Shown piece after piece: positions 47,676-55,693 of a stretch of DNA of 64,000 nucleotides; the stretch's first letter is position 1; every line of letters starts with the position of its first letter. The translations under genes and the position numbers were made by a program. Source of the stretch: Jilunia laotingensis. Lineage in GTDB: Bacteria > Bacteroidota > Bacteroidia > Bacteroidales > Bacteroidaceae. The notes under the pieces were generated by a model. That model made no database searches, had not been told where the DNA came from, and saw only the letters and a list, made by a program, of their open reading frames with translations. The stretch covers positions 1,798,001 to 1,862,000 of the forward strand of contig NZ_JACRTF010000001.1 in NCBI RefSeq assembly GCF_014385165.1, read 5' to 3'.

Positions 47676-49763
47676 TTAATTCATTCCTCTGTTTTTCAGC
47701 AGTGGTTCCAGTTGGGGTTCGGCTCCACGGAAGTTTTTATAGAGAACCATCGGGTCTTCGCTGTCCCCTTTTTCTAGGACGTTCTGACGGAACAGGTCGG
47801 CAGTTGTCTTGTCGAAAATGCCATGTTCTTTGAAGGCTTCAAAAGCATCGTTGTCCAATACGTTTGCCCAGAGGTAACCATAGTATCCGGCAGCATATCC
47901 ACCAATAATGTGAGTGAAGTTGGTGGTGCAATAACGCGGTGCGATCTCGGGGATAAGTCCGAGTTTATTCATTGCCTCTTTTTCATAAGCAACGACATCC
48001 AGATTGTTTACCTCGGTCAGGTTGTGCAGATTCATGTCTAGGATAGCGGCTGCCAACAATTCAGTAGTCATAAATCCTTGATTAAAGGTTTTCTGTGCCA
48101 AGATCTTATTGATGAGAGAGTCTGGAATGACCTCACCTGTCTGGTAATGTTTGGCATACATTTTCAGTACTTCCGGTTCGGTAGCCCAATGTTCGTTGAT
48201 TTGTGAAGGTAATTCTACAAAATCGCGGAGGACGTTGGTGCCGGAGGTGCTTTTATAGACACATTGAGTTAATAGCCCGTGAAGAGCATGTCCGAATTCA
48301 TGGAACAGTGTCTCTACTTCATCGATTGTCAACAGGGAAGGGGTATCTCCGACCGGTTTTGTGAAGCTGGCTACATTACAGATGATCGGGCGAACGTCAC
48401 CTTGTTGTTCGCGGTAGTTGCTCATCCACGCGCCACCGCTCTTGCCGGGGCGGGGGAAGTAGTCCACGTAGAAGATTCCCAGTTGCTTGCCATCGGCACT
48501 CTTTACTTCAAAGACTTCTACATCGGGGTGATATACCGGGATATCTTGTAGTTTGGTCAATGTGATGCCATACAGCTTGTTGGCCGCAGCGAAAGCTCCT
48601 TCACGGACATTCTCCAGTTTGAAGTAGGGTTTGATTTCCTCTTCATTCAGGTTGTACTTCTCGTTGCGCAGTTTATCTGTATAATACCACCAGTCCCAAG
48701 CTGCCAGCTTCTCGCCTTTGCCTTCTCTGTCCATCAACTTTTGCAATTCTGCTGCTTCTGCTTTAGCTTTTGGAAGCGCATAACTCCACAGGTTGTTAAG
48801 GAATGGCATGACGGTGGCAGTGTTTTTCGCCATGGTATTGTCCAAAACGAAGTTGGAGTAGCAGTCGAAACCTAATAAATTGGCTTTTTCCAAACGGAGC
48901 GCTACGATTTGAGTGATGACCTTTTTATTGTCATTTTGATCGTTATTGTTTCCGCGATTGATATAAGCTTTATACATCTTTTCGCGTAACGGGCGGTTCT
49001 CCGAATATTGCAGGAATGGCAAGCGGCTTGCACTGTGCAACGTAAACAGCCATTTACCTTCCTGTCCTGCGGCTTTGGCCTCCTCGGCAGCGCTCTGGCG
49101 GAACCATTCTGGGAGTCCGGCAAGGTCTTCTTCTTTGTCTACAAAAAGTTGGAATGCATTGTTTTCATTCAAAACATTGTTGCTGTATGTAATGCCGAGG
49201 GTGGACAGCTCTTTGTTGATTTCACGCAAGCGCGCCTGTTTGTCTGCGGGAAGATTAGCACCGGCACGAACAAAGTCTTTATAAACTTTTTCAAGCAGGC
49301 GCTGCTGCTCCCTTGTGAGGTTCAAGTCGTCTTTTTGTTGGTATACGGCATTTATTCTTTTAAATAGCTCTTGGTTCAGTACGATGTTATCACTATGTTC
49401 CGAAAGAACCGGAGCCAGCTTGATGGAGAGTTCGGTCAGGGAGTCGGTTGTTTCCGCATCAGCCATGTTGAAAAAGACGGCACTGACCCGGTCAAGGATA
49501 GGTGAGCTGTTGTCGAGTGCTACGATTGTGTTTTCGAATGTCGGGGCTTCCGTCGATTCGATAATGGCTTCGATGTTACGATTCTCTTCTTCAATTCCTT
49601 TCAGGAAGGCAGGTTCGTAGTGTTCCAACTTGATCTTGTCGAAAGGAGGAACGCCATACTCGGTTTGAAACTCGGTGAAAAACGGATTGCTTTCCGTTTG
49701 CGTAGCACAGGAGTACATCATACAACATGCGGCTAAAATGATTACTGTTCTTTTAATTCTCAT
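47676..49763 (-). CDS. dcp: M3-family metallopeptidase (Dcp-like), lipoprotein
   Basis: A 695-residue zinc peptidase of the oligopeptidase A/dipeptidyl carboxypeptidase group, which trims short peptides. The zinc motif is HEFGH at residues 488-492. Signal MRIKRTVIILAACCMMYSC with lipidated Cys19 places it in the periplasm or on the outer membrane, unlike the cytosolic enzymes of enterics. Full family length. It starts 55 bases after the EEP-family gene on the same strand, so it probably ends the rhomboid-EEP transcription unit. Dcp rather than oligopeptidase A is a judgement from overall sequence style. Confidence 0.9.
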   Translation of the reverse strand: MRIKRTVIILAACCMMYSCATQTESNPFFTEFQTEYGVPPFDKIKLEHYEPAFLKGIEEENRNIEAIIESTEAPTFENTIVALDNSSPILDRVSAVFFNMADAETTDSLTELSIKLAPVLSEHSDNIVLNQELFKRINAVYQQKDDLNLTREQQRLLEKVYKDFVRAGANLPADKQARLREINKELSTLGITYSNNVLNENNAFQLFVDKEEDLAGLPEWFRQSAAEEAKAAGQEGKWLFTLHSASRLPFLQYSENRPLREKMYKAYINRGNNNDQNDNKKVITQIVALRLEKANLLGFDCYSNFVLDNTMAKNTATVMPFLNNLWSYALPKAKAEAAELQKLMDREGKGEKLAAWDWWYYTDKLRNEKYNLNEEEIKPYFKLENVREGAFAAANKLYGITLTKLQDIPVYHPDVEVFEVKSADGKQLGIFYVDYFPRPGKSGGAWMSNYREQQGDVRPIICNVASFTKPVGDTPSLLTIDEVETLFHEFGHALHGLLTQCVYKSTSGTNVLRDFVELPSQINEHWATEPEVLKMYAKHYQTGEVIPDSLINKILAQKTFNQGFMTTELLAAAILDMNLHNLTEVNNLDVVAYEKEAMNKLGLIPEIAPRYCTTNFTHIIGGYAAGYYGYLWANVLDNDAFEAFKEHGIFDKTTADLFRQNVLEKGDSEDPMVLYKNFRGAEPQLEPLLKNRGMN

Positions 49764-49818
49764 AAGTATTATCTGTTAGGGATATATGATTCATTAAAGT
49801 GATAATTGTATTCGGTTC

Positions 49819-50916
49819 TTATTTCTTGATTTTTACATAACACCAGATCGGATAATGGTCCGAATCTTTGATAGAACGGTCTACCGTGCAGTTATAAGCT
49901 TTCATATTATCGCTGATGAGTATGTTGTCTATCCGGAAATAGAACTTGTTCTGGTTGTAGGAGATTCCCAGCCCGCGTCCGGATTCGGTGAAAGCATCAT
50001 TCAGGTTTTCTGCAATCTTGCGGTGGGTGTAAGAGATGGGAGTGTCGTTGAAATCACCGCAGACAATGATGTACGGATGCTTTGAGGCTGCAATTGCTGT
50101 GGCTATGCTATCCGCCTGAAAGGAACGGATGGCAGATGCTTCGGCCAGTTTACCCACAAGTTGGCGCATTCCGGTCTTTACATTATGTGTGTTGGGGTCT
50201 TTCAATATATCTTCGTAGACTTCTTTATCTTCCAATGTCAGTTTGTTCGACTCCAGGTGATTGTTGATCAGTGTGATCGTGTCTTCATTGACTTTCAATT
50301 CGTAAATAGCCGAGCCGTTGTAGTTGCTTTTATAGCCCAGTTTGCGTGCAGATAGAATTGGAAATCTTGAATAGATTGCTATCTGGTTGGTACCTCCCTG
50401 CCCCACAGGTTGAACGTGCCGGTAAGGATAAGCTTTCAGCTCGTTCTGCACTTCCTTTTCTTTGATGAATCGGTTGGAAGCGACTGTCGAAGTATGGTAT
50501 TCCTGCAAACAAACAATATCTGCATCGCTTTCTCGAATATATTCAAGGATCGCATTTTTGCCGTTTTCCTTTTTCAAGTTCCCGAATCCCATGATATTGT
50601 AGGAAAGTATCTTTATGCTTCCTTCCGGAACCGTCTTAGTGGTGAAGTTGACGGGCAGATAGGTGCGTATTTGCGGATAGCAGAATACGAATGCCAACAA
50701 CGGTAACAAAGCATATTTGTAGCGTACGATCAACCAGAATATCATAAAGCAAAGGTTGATCAGCAGGAATATGGGAAAAGTCAATCCCAGACACGATTCT
50801 ACCGGATGAACCGCAGGATGGATATGGGGACTGTATGCTGTCAGTAAAAGCATTCCCGCAAAGAATGAGTTGACAGCTAAAATCAGATAAGCGACTACTT
50901 TTCCGATATGTCTCAT
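49819..50916 (-). CDS. Membrane-anchored endonuclease/exonuclease/phosphatase family protein
   Basis: A 365-residue protein. Residues 1-95 hold two to three membrane segments; the rest is an EEP-fold hydrolase, with KILSYNIMGFG, the catalytic-site blocks DIVCLQEYH, NNHLES, VCGDFNDTP and SDHYPIW in the family order. All metal and nucleophile-activating positions are present, so an active phosphodiesterase/phosphatase is expected; the substrate could be a nucleic acid, a lipid headgroup or a phosphosugar. Starts three bases after the second rhomboid gene, in the same operon. Confidence 0.9.
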   Translation of the reverse strand: MRHIGKVVAYLILAVNSFFAGMLLLTAYSPHIHPAVHPVESCLGLTFPIFLLINLCFMIFWLIVRYKYALLPLLAFVFCYPQIRTYLPVNFTTKTVPEGSIKILSYNIMGFGNLKKENGKNAILEYIRESDADIVCLQEYHTSTVASNRFIKEKEVQNELKAYPYRHVQPVGQGGTNQIAIYSRFPILSARKLGYKSNYNGSAIYELKVNEDTITLINNHLESNKLTLEDKEVYEDILKDPNTHNVKTGMRQLVGKLAEASAIRSFQADSIATAIAASKHPYIIVCGDFNDTPISYTHRKIAENLNDAFTESGRGLGISYNQNKFYFRIDNILISDNMKAYNCTVDRSIKDSDHYPIWCYVKIKK

Positions 50917-50919
50917 GCT

Positions 50920-51819
50920 TTATTTTTTACTTGCATCAAAGAGGCTCTTCTTCTCTTCGGTCGTGAGACTCTCATATCCTGATTTCTTCAATTTCTCGAG
51001 AATGCGGTCTACCTCGTCCGACTGGGCTTTCTTGCGTGCATTATAATCGTAATCCTGCTGACGGCCGCTGTTGCTGTAATGTACTTTCATCTTGGGCTTG
51101 TGTTTCCAGGTCTTCTTGCTGAAAAGGGAAGCGATTCCGTCCAATGCTTTATTGATCCAAGCTGTGATATCGGTGCCTTTGCTCAGGCTCGAGGCAAACC
51201 ATAGTCCGGCAAGCGCTCCTCCAAGGTGTGCGATATGGCCGCCTGCATTGGCGGAGGTGATGAACAGAAGGTCTGTCAGTACCACGATCAGAGCCAGGTA
51301 CTTCAACCGGACGTTTCCGAAAAGGAAAAGACGAACCGGGTAATTCGGCTCACGGTAAGCCGTTGCTACTACGATGGCCAGTACGGAAGCGGATGCACCG
51401 ACCATGGTCGATCCTTCAACAAAGGGGCGGAAGTAGGGGAAAATGTTGTAAGAAACCATATACAGCAAACCACCGCAGATTCCTCCGAGAATGTAAAGTC
51501 CGCGTAGATGTTTCCCTGAGAAGAAGTAGAGGAACAATTGCCCGAACCAATAGAGCCAAAGCATATTGAACAATATATGCAGGAATCCCGCATGCATGAA
51601 CATGTAAGTGAACAACGACCAGGGCTGTAGGATGAATCGGGTGAAGGAGGCCGGTAATGCCAACAGGTCGAATATGCCTGCCGCGCTTCTGTTGAAGAGT
51701 TGCAGGATGATATTGATCAACGTAGTGGCTATGAAAACACCGACATTGATATAAATCAGTTGGATGAAAACATTCCCTCTTCGGAAAGCCTCTTTAAGGT
51801 CAGTTATAATATGTCCCAT
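50920..51819 (-). CDS. Rhomboid-family intramembrane serine protease, second copy
   Basis: A 299-residue protein with six membrane segments. Catalytic Ser143 lies in VGASASV and the partner His198 in GGHIAHLGG; the Asn/His of the oxyanion area is in HILFNMLWLYWFG. A basic cytoplasmic tail of about 85 residues (KTWKHKPKMKVHYSNSGRQQDYDYN) extends beyond the protease core. Rhomboids cleave single-span membrane proteins; substrates here unknown. Its start overlaps the end of the first rhomboid gene by 20 bases. Confidence 0.92.
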   Translation of the reverse strand: MGHIITDLKEAFRRGNVFIQLIYINVGVFIATTLINIILQLFNRSAAGIFDLLALPASFTRFILQPWSLFTYMFMHAGFLHILFNMLWLYWFGQLFLYFFSGKHLRGLYILGGICGGLLYMVSYNIFPYFRPFVEGSTMVGASASVLAIVVATAYREPNYPVRLFLFGNVRLKYLALIVVLTDLLFITSANAGGHIAHLGGALAGLWFASSLSKGTDITAWINKALDGIASLFSKKTWKHKPKMKVHYSNSGRQQDYDYNARKKAQSDEVDRILEKLKKSGYESLTTEEKKSLFDASKK

Positions 51820-52525
51820 GGTTATTGTTCTTTTTTCTCCAATACATTATCAGGATGAATCCGAATATCATTCCTCCCAAATGGGCGAAATGGGCTACAT
51901 TATCATTGGGGTTATTGGCAAAGCCGGAGTACAATTCAAGTAATGCATATCCGATAACGAAATATTTCGCCTTGATGGGGAACGGTAGCGGGAAGATGAA
52001 CAGGCTCTGATTGGGGAACAACATACCGAAAGCCAGCAAAATGGCATAAACGGCGCCTGAAGCTCCTACGGTAGCGGTGTTCAAAAGAAGATTCAGACTT
52101 GCCATGTGTGGTTCAATGTAATTATGGTTGGTCTGTAATACTCCCAATCCTTCCTGAAAAACGGTAGCGATAGCTTCCGGACTCATTCCGGCTTCCAATA
52201 TATTCATACGGATATAGGTCACGAGGATACTGATCAAACCTGCACCGATACCACAAAGAATGTAGTAAAACAAGAAACGTTTCGGCCCCCATACTTGTTC
52301 AAGAATCCGGCCAAACATCCATACGGCAAACATGTTGAAGAAAAGATGGGTGAACCCACCGTGCATGAACATATACGTTATCAACTGTGCCGGGTTGAAA
52401 TCCTTGGCGAGAAAAAAATGAAGTCCCAGATAGTCCGCCAGGTCTATGCCGTAAGATTGGGCAACGAGAGTCCCTAAATAGACCAGTACATTAATAATTA
52501 TCAGGTTTTTAGTAACTGTTGGCAT
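51800..52525 (-). CDS. Rhomboid-family intramembrane serine protease, first copy
   Basis: A 241-residue protein starting at the ATG at 52525 (MPTVTKNLIIINVLVYLG); the longer frame would start inside the promoter. Six membrane segments, catalytic Ser156 in VGASGAVYAILLAFG and His215 in AHFAHLGG; HLFFNMFAVWMFG is the family's TM2 motif. First gene of an operon with the second rhomboid, the EEP protein and perhaps the M3 peptidase. It lacks the long basic tail of its neighbour. Confidence 0.93.
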   Translation of the reverse strand: MPTVTKNLIIINVLVYLGTLVAQSYGIDLADYLGLHFFLAKDFNPAQLITYMFMHGGFTHLFFNMFAVWMFGRILEQVWGPKRFLFYYILCGIGAGLISILVTYIRMNILEAGMSPEAIATVFQEGLGVLQTNHNYIEPHMASLNLLLNTATVGASGAVYAILLAFGMLFPNQSLFIFPLPFPIKAKYFVIGYALLELYSGFANNPNDNVAHFAHLGGMIFGFILIMYWRKKNNNHGTYYN

Positions 52526-52570
52526 ATATATTTTAGTCTCTTTATTTACGTTTGGTAATAGTAATGAATG

Positions 52571-52578
52571 CAAAAGTA
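52571..52578 (-). promoter_or_regulatory. -7 box of the rhomboid operon
   Basis: TACTTTTG on the minus strand, 46 bases upstream of the first rhomboid start. Confidence 0.55.
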
Positions 52579-52684
52579 CGAATAAATTCTGTTCTAAAGC
52601 AGAAAAACGAATCTCTATTAGCTCTTTTTCAACAAATTGATGCGTTTTTTTGATGTTTTTATTTGATATATTGTTTTGTTACTC

Positions 52685-52692
52685 TATATTTG
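52685..52692 (+). promoter_or_regulatory. -7 box of the HU gene
   Basis: TATATTTG, 56 bases before the ATG; a weaker TATCTTTTG lies at 52708. Confidence 0.5.
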
Positions 52693-52748
52693 TGAGGATT
52701 TTACGTCTATCTTTTGTGTAATATATATTAATTAATCATTTACGACTT

Positions 52749-53021
52749 ATGAATAAAGCTGAACTTATTAGTGCTATTGCAGCAGAATCCGGCTTGAATA
52801 AAGCTGATTCTAAAAAAGCTCTCGATGCTTTTGTATCGTCCGTTATTAACGCTTTAAAAAGTGGTGACAAAGTTTCTTTGGTTGGTTTTGGTACATTCTC
52901 TGTTGCTGAAAGAGCTGCAAGAACCGGTATTAATCCGTCTACAAAAAAGGCTATTGAAATTCCGGCAAAGAAAGTTGCCAAGTTTAAAGCGGGTGCTGAA
53001 CTCTCTTATGCTGTAGAATAA
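52749..53021 (+). CDS. DNA-binding protein HU
   Basis: A 90-residue nucleoid protein, the standard HU length. MNKAELISAIAAESGLNKADSKKALDAF is the dimerisation half, VSLVGFGTFSVAERAARTGINPSTKKAI the DNA-binding arm with the Arg-Thr-Gly-Ile-Asn-Pro tip. It bends and compacts DNA without strict sequence preference. Single gene with own promoter and a strong terminator that runs into the argS promoter. Confidence 0.97.
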   Translation: MNKAELISAIAAESGLNKADSKKALDAFVSSVINALKSGDKVSLVGFGTFSVAERAARTGINPSTKKAIEIPAKKVAKFKAGAELSYAVE

Positions 53022-53046
53022 GCTATATCGTTGAAAGATTTTAAAG

Positions 53047-53074
53047 AAGGAGGCGCTCTAACGCCTCCTTTTTT
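53047..53074 (+). terminator. HU gene terminator
   Basis: AAGGAGGCG pairs with CGCCTCCTT (nine bp) around CTCTAA, followed by a T-run; the argS -7 box starts two bases after it. Confidence 0.9.
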
Positions 53075-53075
53075 G

Positions 53076-53083
53076 TATCTTTG
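53076..53083 (+). promoter_or_regulatory. -7 box of argS
   Basis: Perfect TATCTTTG, 23 bases before the ATG, directly behind the HU terminator, so its -33 region lies in the terminator stem. Confidence 0.65.
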
Positions 53084-53106
53084 CGCCCGGAAAATAATTG
53101 TAGAAT

Positions 53107-54900
53107 ATGAATATAGAGAACAAACTTGTTGAATCCGTAATAAACGGACTGAAAGCTCTTTACGGTCAGGATGTCCCTGCCGCACAGGTGCAGCTTCAGA
53201 AGACTAAGAAAGAATTTGAAGGACACCTGACGTTGGTAGTGTTCCCTTTCTTGCGCATGTCGAAGAAGGGACCGGAGCAAACGGCTCAGGAAATCGGTGA
53301 ATATTTGCTGGCTAACGAACCAGCGGTATCGGCTTTTAATGTGATCAAAGGTTTTCTGAACCTGACCATCGCATCTTCTGCCTGGATCGACCTGCTGAAC
53401 GTGGTTCATGCCGACCCGCATTATGGAATTGTGACAGCCGGAGAAGATGCACCGCTCGTGATGATTGAATATTCTTCACCCAATACGAACAAGCCGCTTC
53501 ACTTGGGACATGTGCGCAATAACCTGCTGGGCAATGCATTGGCTAATATCATCATGGCTAATGGTAATAAGCTTGTGAAGACTAATATTGTAAACGACCG
53601 CGGTATCCATATTTGTAAGTCGATGCTTGCTTGGAAACTTTATGGGAATGGTGAAACTCCCGAAAGTTCCGGCAAAAAGGGAGACCATCTGGTAGGTGAT
53701 TACTACGTGGCTTTTGATAAACATTACAAAGCGGAGGTTGCTGCCTTGATGGAGAAAGGTATGACGAAAGAGGAGGCGGAAGCTGCCTCTCCGCTGATGA
53801 ATGAGGCCCGGGAAATGTTGGTGAAATGGGAAGCGGGCGATCCTGAAGTGCGTGCCTTGTGGACAATGATGAACAATTGGGTATATGCCGGGTTTGACGA
53901 GACTTACCGCAAGATGGGAGTGAGCTTCGATAAGATCTACTATGAATCGAACACTTATCTTGAAGGAAAAGAAAAGGTTATGGAAGGACTTGAGAAAGGG
54001 TTCTTCTACAAGAAAGAAGACGGCTCGGTGTGGGCAGACCTGACAGGTGAAGGGCTTGACCATAAGTTATTGCTTCGTGCCGATGGTACTTCTGTTTATA
54101 TGACGCAGGATATAGGTACGGCTAAGTTGCGTTTTGCCGATTATCCTATCGATAAGATGGTTTATGTCGTTGGTAACGAGCAGAATTATCACTTCCAGGT
54201 GCTTTCTATCCTGCTCGATAAGCTGGGATTTGAATGGGGCAAGAGTCTTGTACATTTCTCGTACGGTATGGTTGAACTTCCGGAAGGCAAGATGAAGTCC
54301 CGTGAAGGAACCGTAGTCGATGCCGACGACTTGATGGAAGAGATGATCGCGACAGCGAAAGAGACGTCGCAGGAACTGGGTAAGCTGGATGGGCTGACTC
54401 AGGAGGAGGCAGATAATATTGCCCGTATCGTTGGTCTTGGCGCGCTGAAGTATTTCATCCTGAAAGTAGATGCCCGTAAGAATATGACGTTCAACCCGAA
54501 AGAGTCCATCGACTTTAACGGGAACACCGGACCGTTCATCCAGTATACGTATGCTCGTATCCAGTCCGTACTCCGTAAGGCTGCCGAAAGCGGCATTACG
54601 ATTCCGGACCAGCTGCCTGCCGGTGTCGAATTGAGTGAAAAGGAAGAAGGGCTGATTCAGATGGTTGCTGATTTTGCCGCCATTGTTAAACAGGCTGGAA
54701 CGGACTATAGCCCGTCCATCATCGCTAACTATACGTATGATTTGGTGAAAGAGTATAACCAGTTCTATCACGATTTCAGTATTCTGCGTGAGGAGAATGA
54801 AGCATTGAAAGTATTCCGCGTGGCTCTTTCTGCCAACGTAGCCAAGGTCGTGCGTCTCGGCATGGGACTTTTAGGCATTGAAGTGCCCGATAGAATGTAA
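53107..54900 (+). CDS. argS: Arginyl-tRNA synthetase
   Basis: A 597-residue class I synthetase that charges tRNA-Arg. The N-terminal add-1 domain (residues 1-110) recognises the tRNA elbow; EYSSPNTNKPLHLGHVRNNLLG carries the HIGH motif (HLGH), EGTVVDADDLM belongs to the KMSKS-like region (KMKSREGT), and the C-terminal helical domain binds the anticodon. Complete and of usual length. The window also encodes a tRNA-Arg(CCT). Confidence 0.97.
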   Translation: MNIENKLVESVINGLKALYGQDVPAAQVQLQKTKKEFEGHLTLVVFPFLRMSKKGPEQTAQEIGEYLLANEPAVSAFNVIKGFLNLTIASSAWIDLLNVVHADPHYGIVTAGEDAPLVMIEYSSPNTNKPLHLGHVRNNLLGNALANIIMANGNKLVKTNIVNDRGIHICKSMLAWKLYGNGETPESSGKKGDHLVGDYYVAFDKHYKAEVAALMEKGMTKEEAEAASPLMNEAREMLVKWEAGDPEVRALWTMMNNWVYAGFDETYRKMGVSFDKIYYESNTYLEGKEKVMEGLEKGFFYKKEDGSVWADLTGEGLDHKLLLRADGTSVYMTQDIGTAKLRFADYPIDKMVYVVGNEQNYHFQVLSILLDKLGFEWGKSLVHFSYGMVELPEGKMKSREGTVVDADDLMEEMIATAKETSQELGKLDGLTQEEADNIARIVGLGALKYFILKVDARKNMTFNPKESIDFNGNTGPFIQYTYARIQSVLRKAAESGITIPDQLPAGVELSEKEEGLIQMVADFAAIVKQAGTDYSPSIIANYTYDLVKEYNQFYHDFSILREENEALKVFRVALSANVAKVVRLGMGLLGIEVPDRM

Positions 54901-54970
54901 AAACTGCATTCTCGGTGACATCATTTGCTTTTCCCGCGGAGATCACCTATCTTTGTCGGTATCCTTTGAT

Positions 54971-55062
54971 GTGAAACATCCCCATGTCTGACTGCGAAAC
55001 ACCCCCATGTCTCACTGCGTTACATGCCCATGTTTAACAGTGAAACATGGGGGTGTTTCACA
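54971..55062. repeat. Array D: four 23-bp units, the last inverted
   Basis: Units start at 54971, 54994, 55017 and 55040, an exact 23-base period. The first three carry a C-run in the centre (for example ACACCCCCATGTCTCA); the fourth has a G-run and matches the reverse complement of the second. The fourth unit is a perfect inverted repeat with eight-base arms GTGAAACA/TGTTTCAC. It lies in the 225-base gap between argS and the HU-HIG gene, where no ordinary terminator is seen. Confidence 0.85.
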
Positions 55063-55125
55063 TTGGAGGGTGCTGAGATAAGAATGGAATGTTTAAACCC
55101 TGATTAATGAACAGTTATAACTAAC

Positions 55126-55599
55126 ATGTCAATACCTTATTTAGTAAGAAAGAAAGTGAACGTCAATGGCGGTGAAAGGAAGATACGCTGGTATGCCGTA
55201 CAAAAGAAGTTGCAGGAACGTGGCGGGAAGACCGAAGAAGACGTGGCACGGTTGGTAGCGGAACGGAGTGGATTTCGCGAAGGTGAAGTGCAAGGCATCA
55301 TGACGGAAGTCGCTTCCGTCGTAGAGAAGTTCCTGCAAGAAGGTTATTCGGTGAATTTGAAAGGACTCGGCACGTTCCAAGTGGCTTTGACCAGTCCGGG
55401 AGCAGATCGCCCGGAAGATGTGATGCCAGGGACGGTAAAAGTCTCACGTGTTTATTTTATTGCCGACCGTTGGTTGACACGGCGTATTAAGAAAATGAAG
55501 TTTATCCGGATACCTTTATCACGCTATTTCCCGAAGTCGATGTTGAGCCAGGAAGTGATTCAAGCGGAAGAAGAACAAGGGGATTTGTCCGCTGAGTAG
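55126..55599 (+). CDS. HU-HIG family DNA-binding protein
   Basis: A 157-residue HU-related protein of the Bacteroidetes type (HU domain fused to an extra N-terminal strand and a C-terminal tail). IPYLVRKKVNVNGGERKIRWYAVQKK is the family's N-terminus; SVNLKGLGTFQVALTSPGADRPEDV is the HU core in which the usual RTG-I-NP tip is replaced. The basic tail TRRIKKMKFIRIPLSRYFPK is followed by an acidic end. Probably a nucleoid protein; specific role unknown. It stands alone, downstream of array D. Confidence 0.9.
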   Translation: MSIPYLVRKKVNVNGGERKIRWYAVQKKLQERGGKTEEDVARLVAERSGFREGEVQGIMTEVASVVEKFLQEGYSVNLKGLGTFQVALTSPGADRPEDVMPGTVKVSRVYFIADRWLTRRIKKMKFIRIPLSRYFPKSMLSQEVIQAEEEQGDLSAE

Positions 55600-55623
55600 T
55601 GGATTCCCTTCTTCTTTGTACCT

Positions 55624-55663
55624 AAAGGGCGTTTCTTTCCAATTATGACAAGAAACGCCCTTT
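55624..55663. terminator. Bidirectional terminator between HU-HIG and the barrel gene
   Basis: Perfect 14-bp stem: AAAGGGCGTTTCTT (55624-55637) and AAGAAACGCCCTTT (55650-55663). Confidence 0.9.
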
Positions 55664-55693
55664 AAGTGATTTTATCAGTGTATTTATAAAAGA

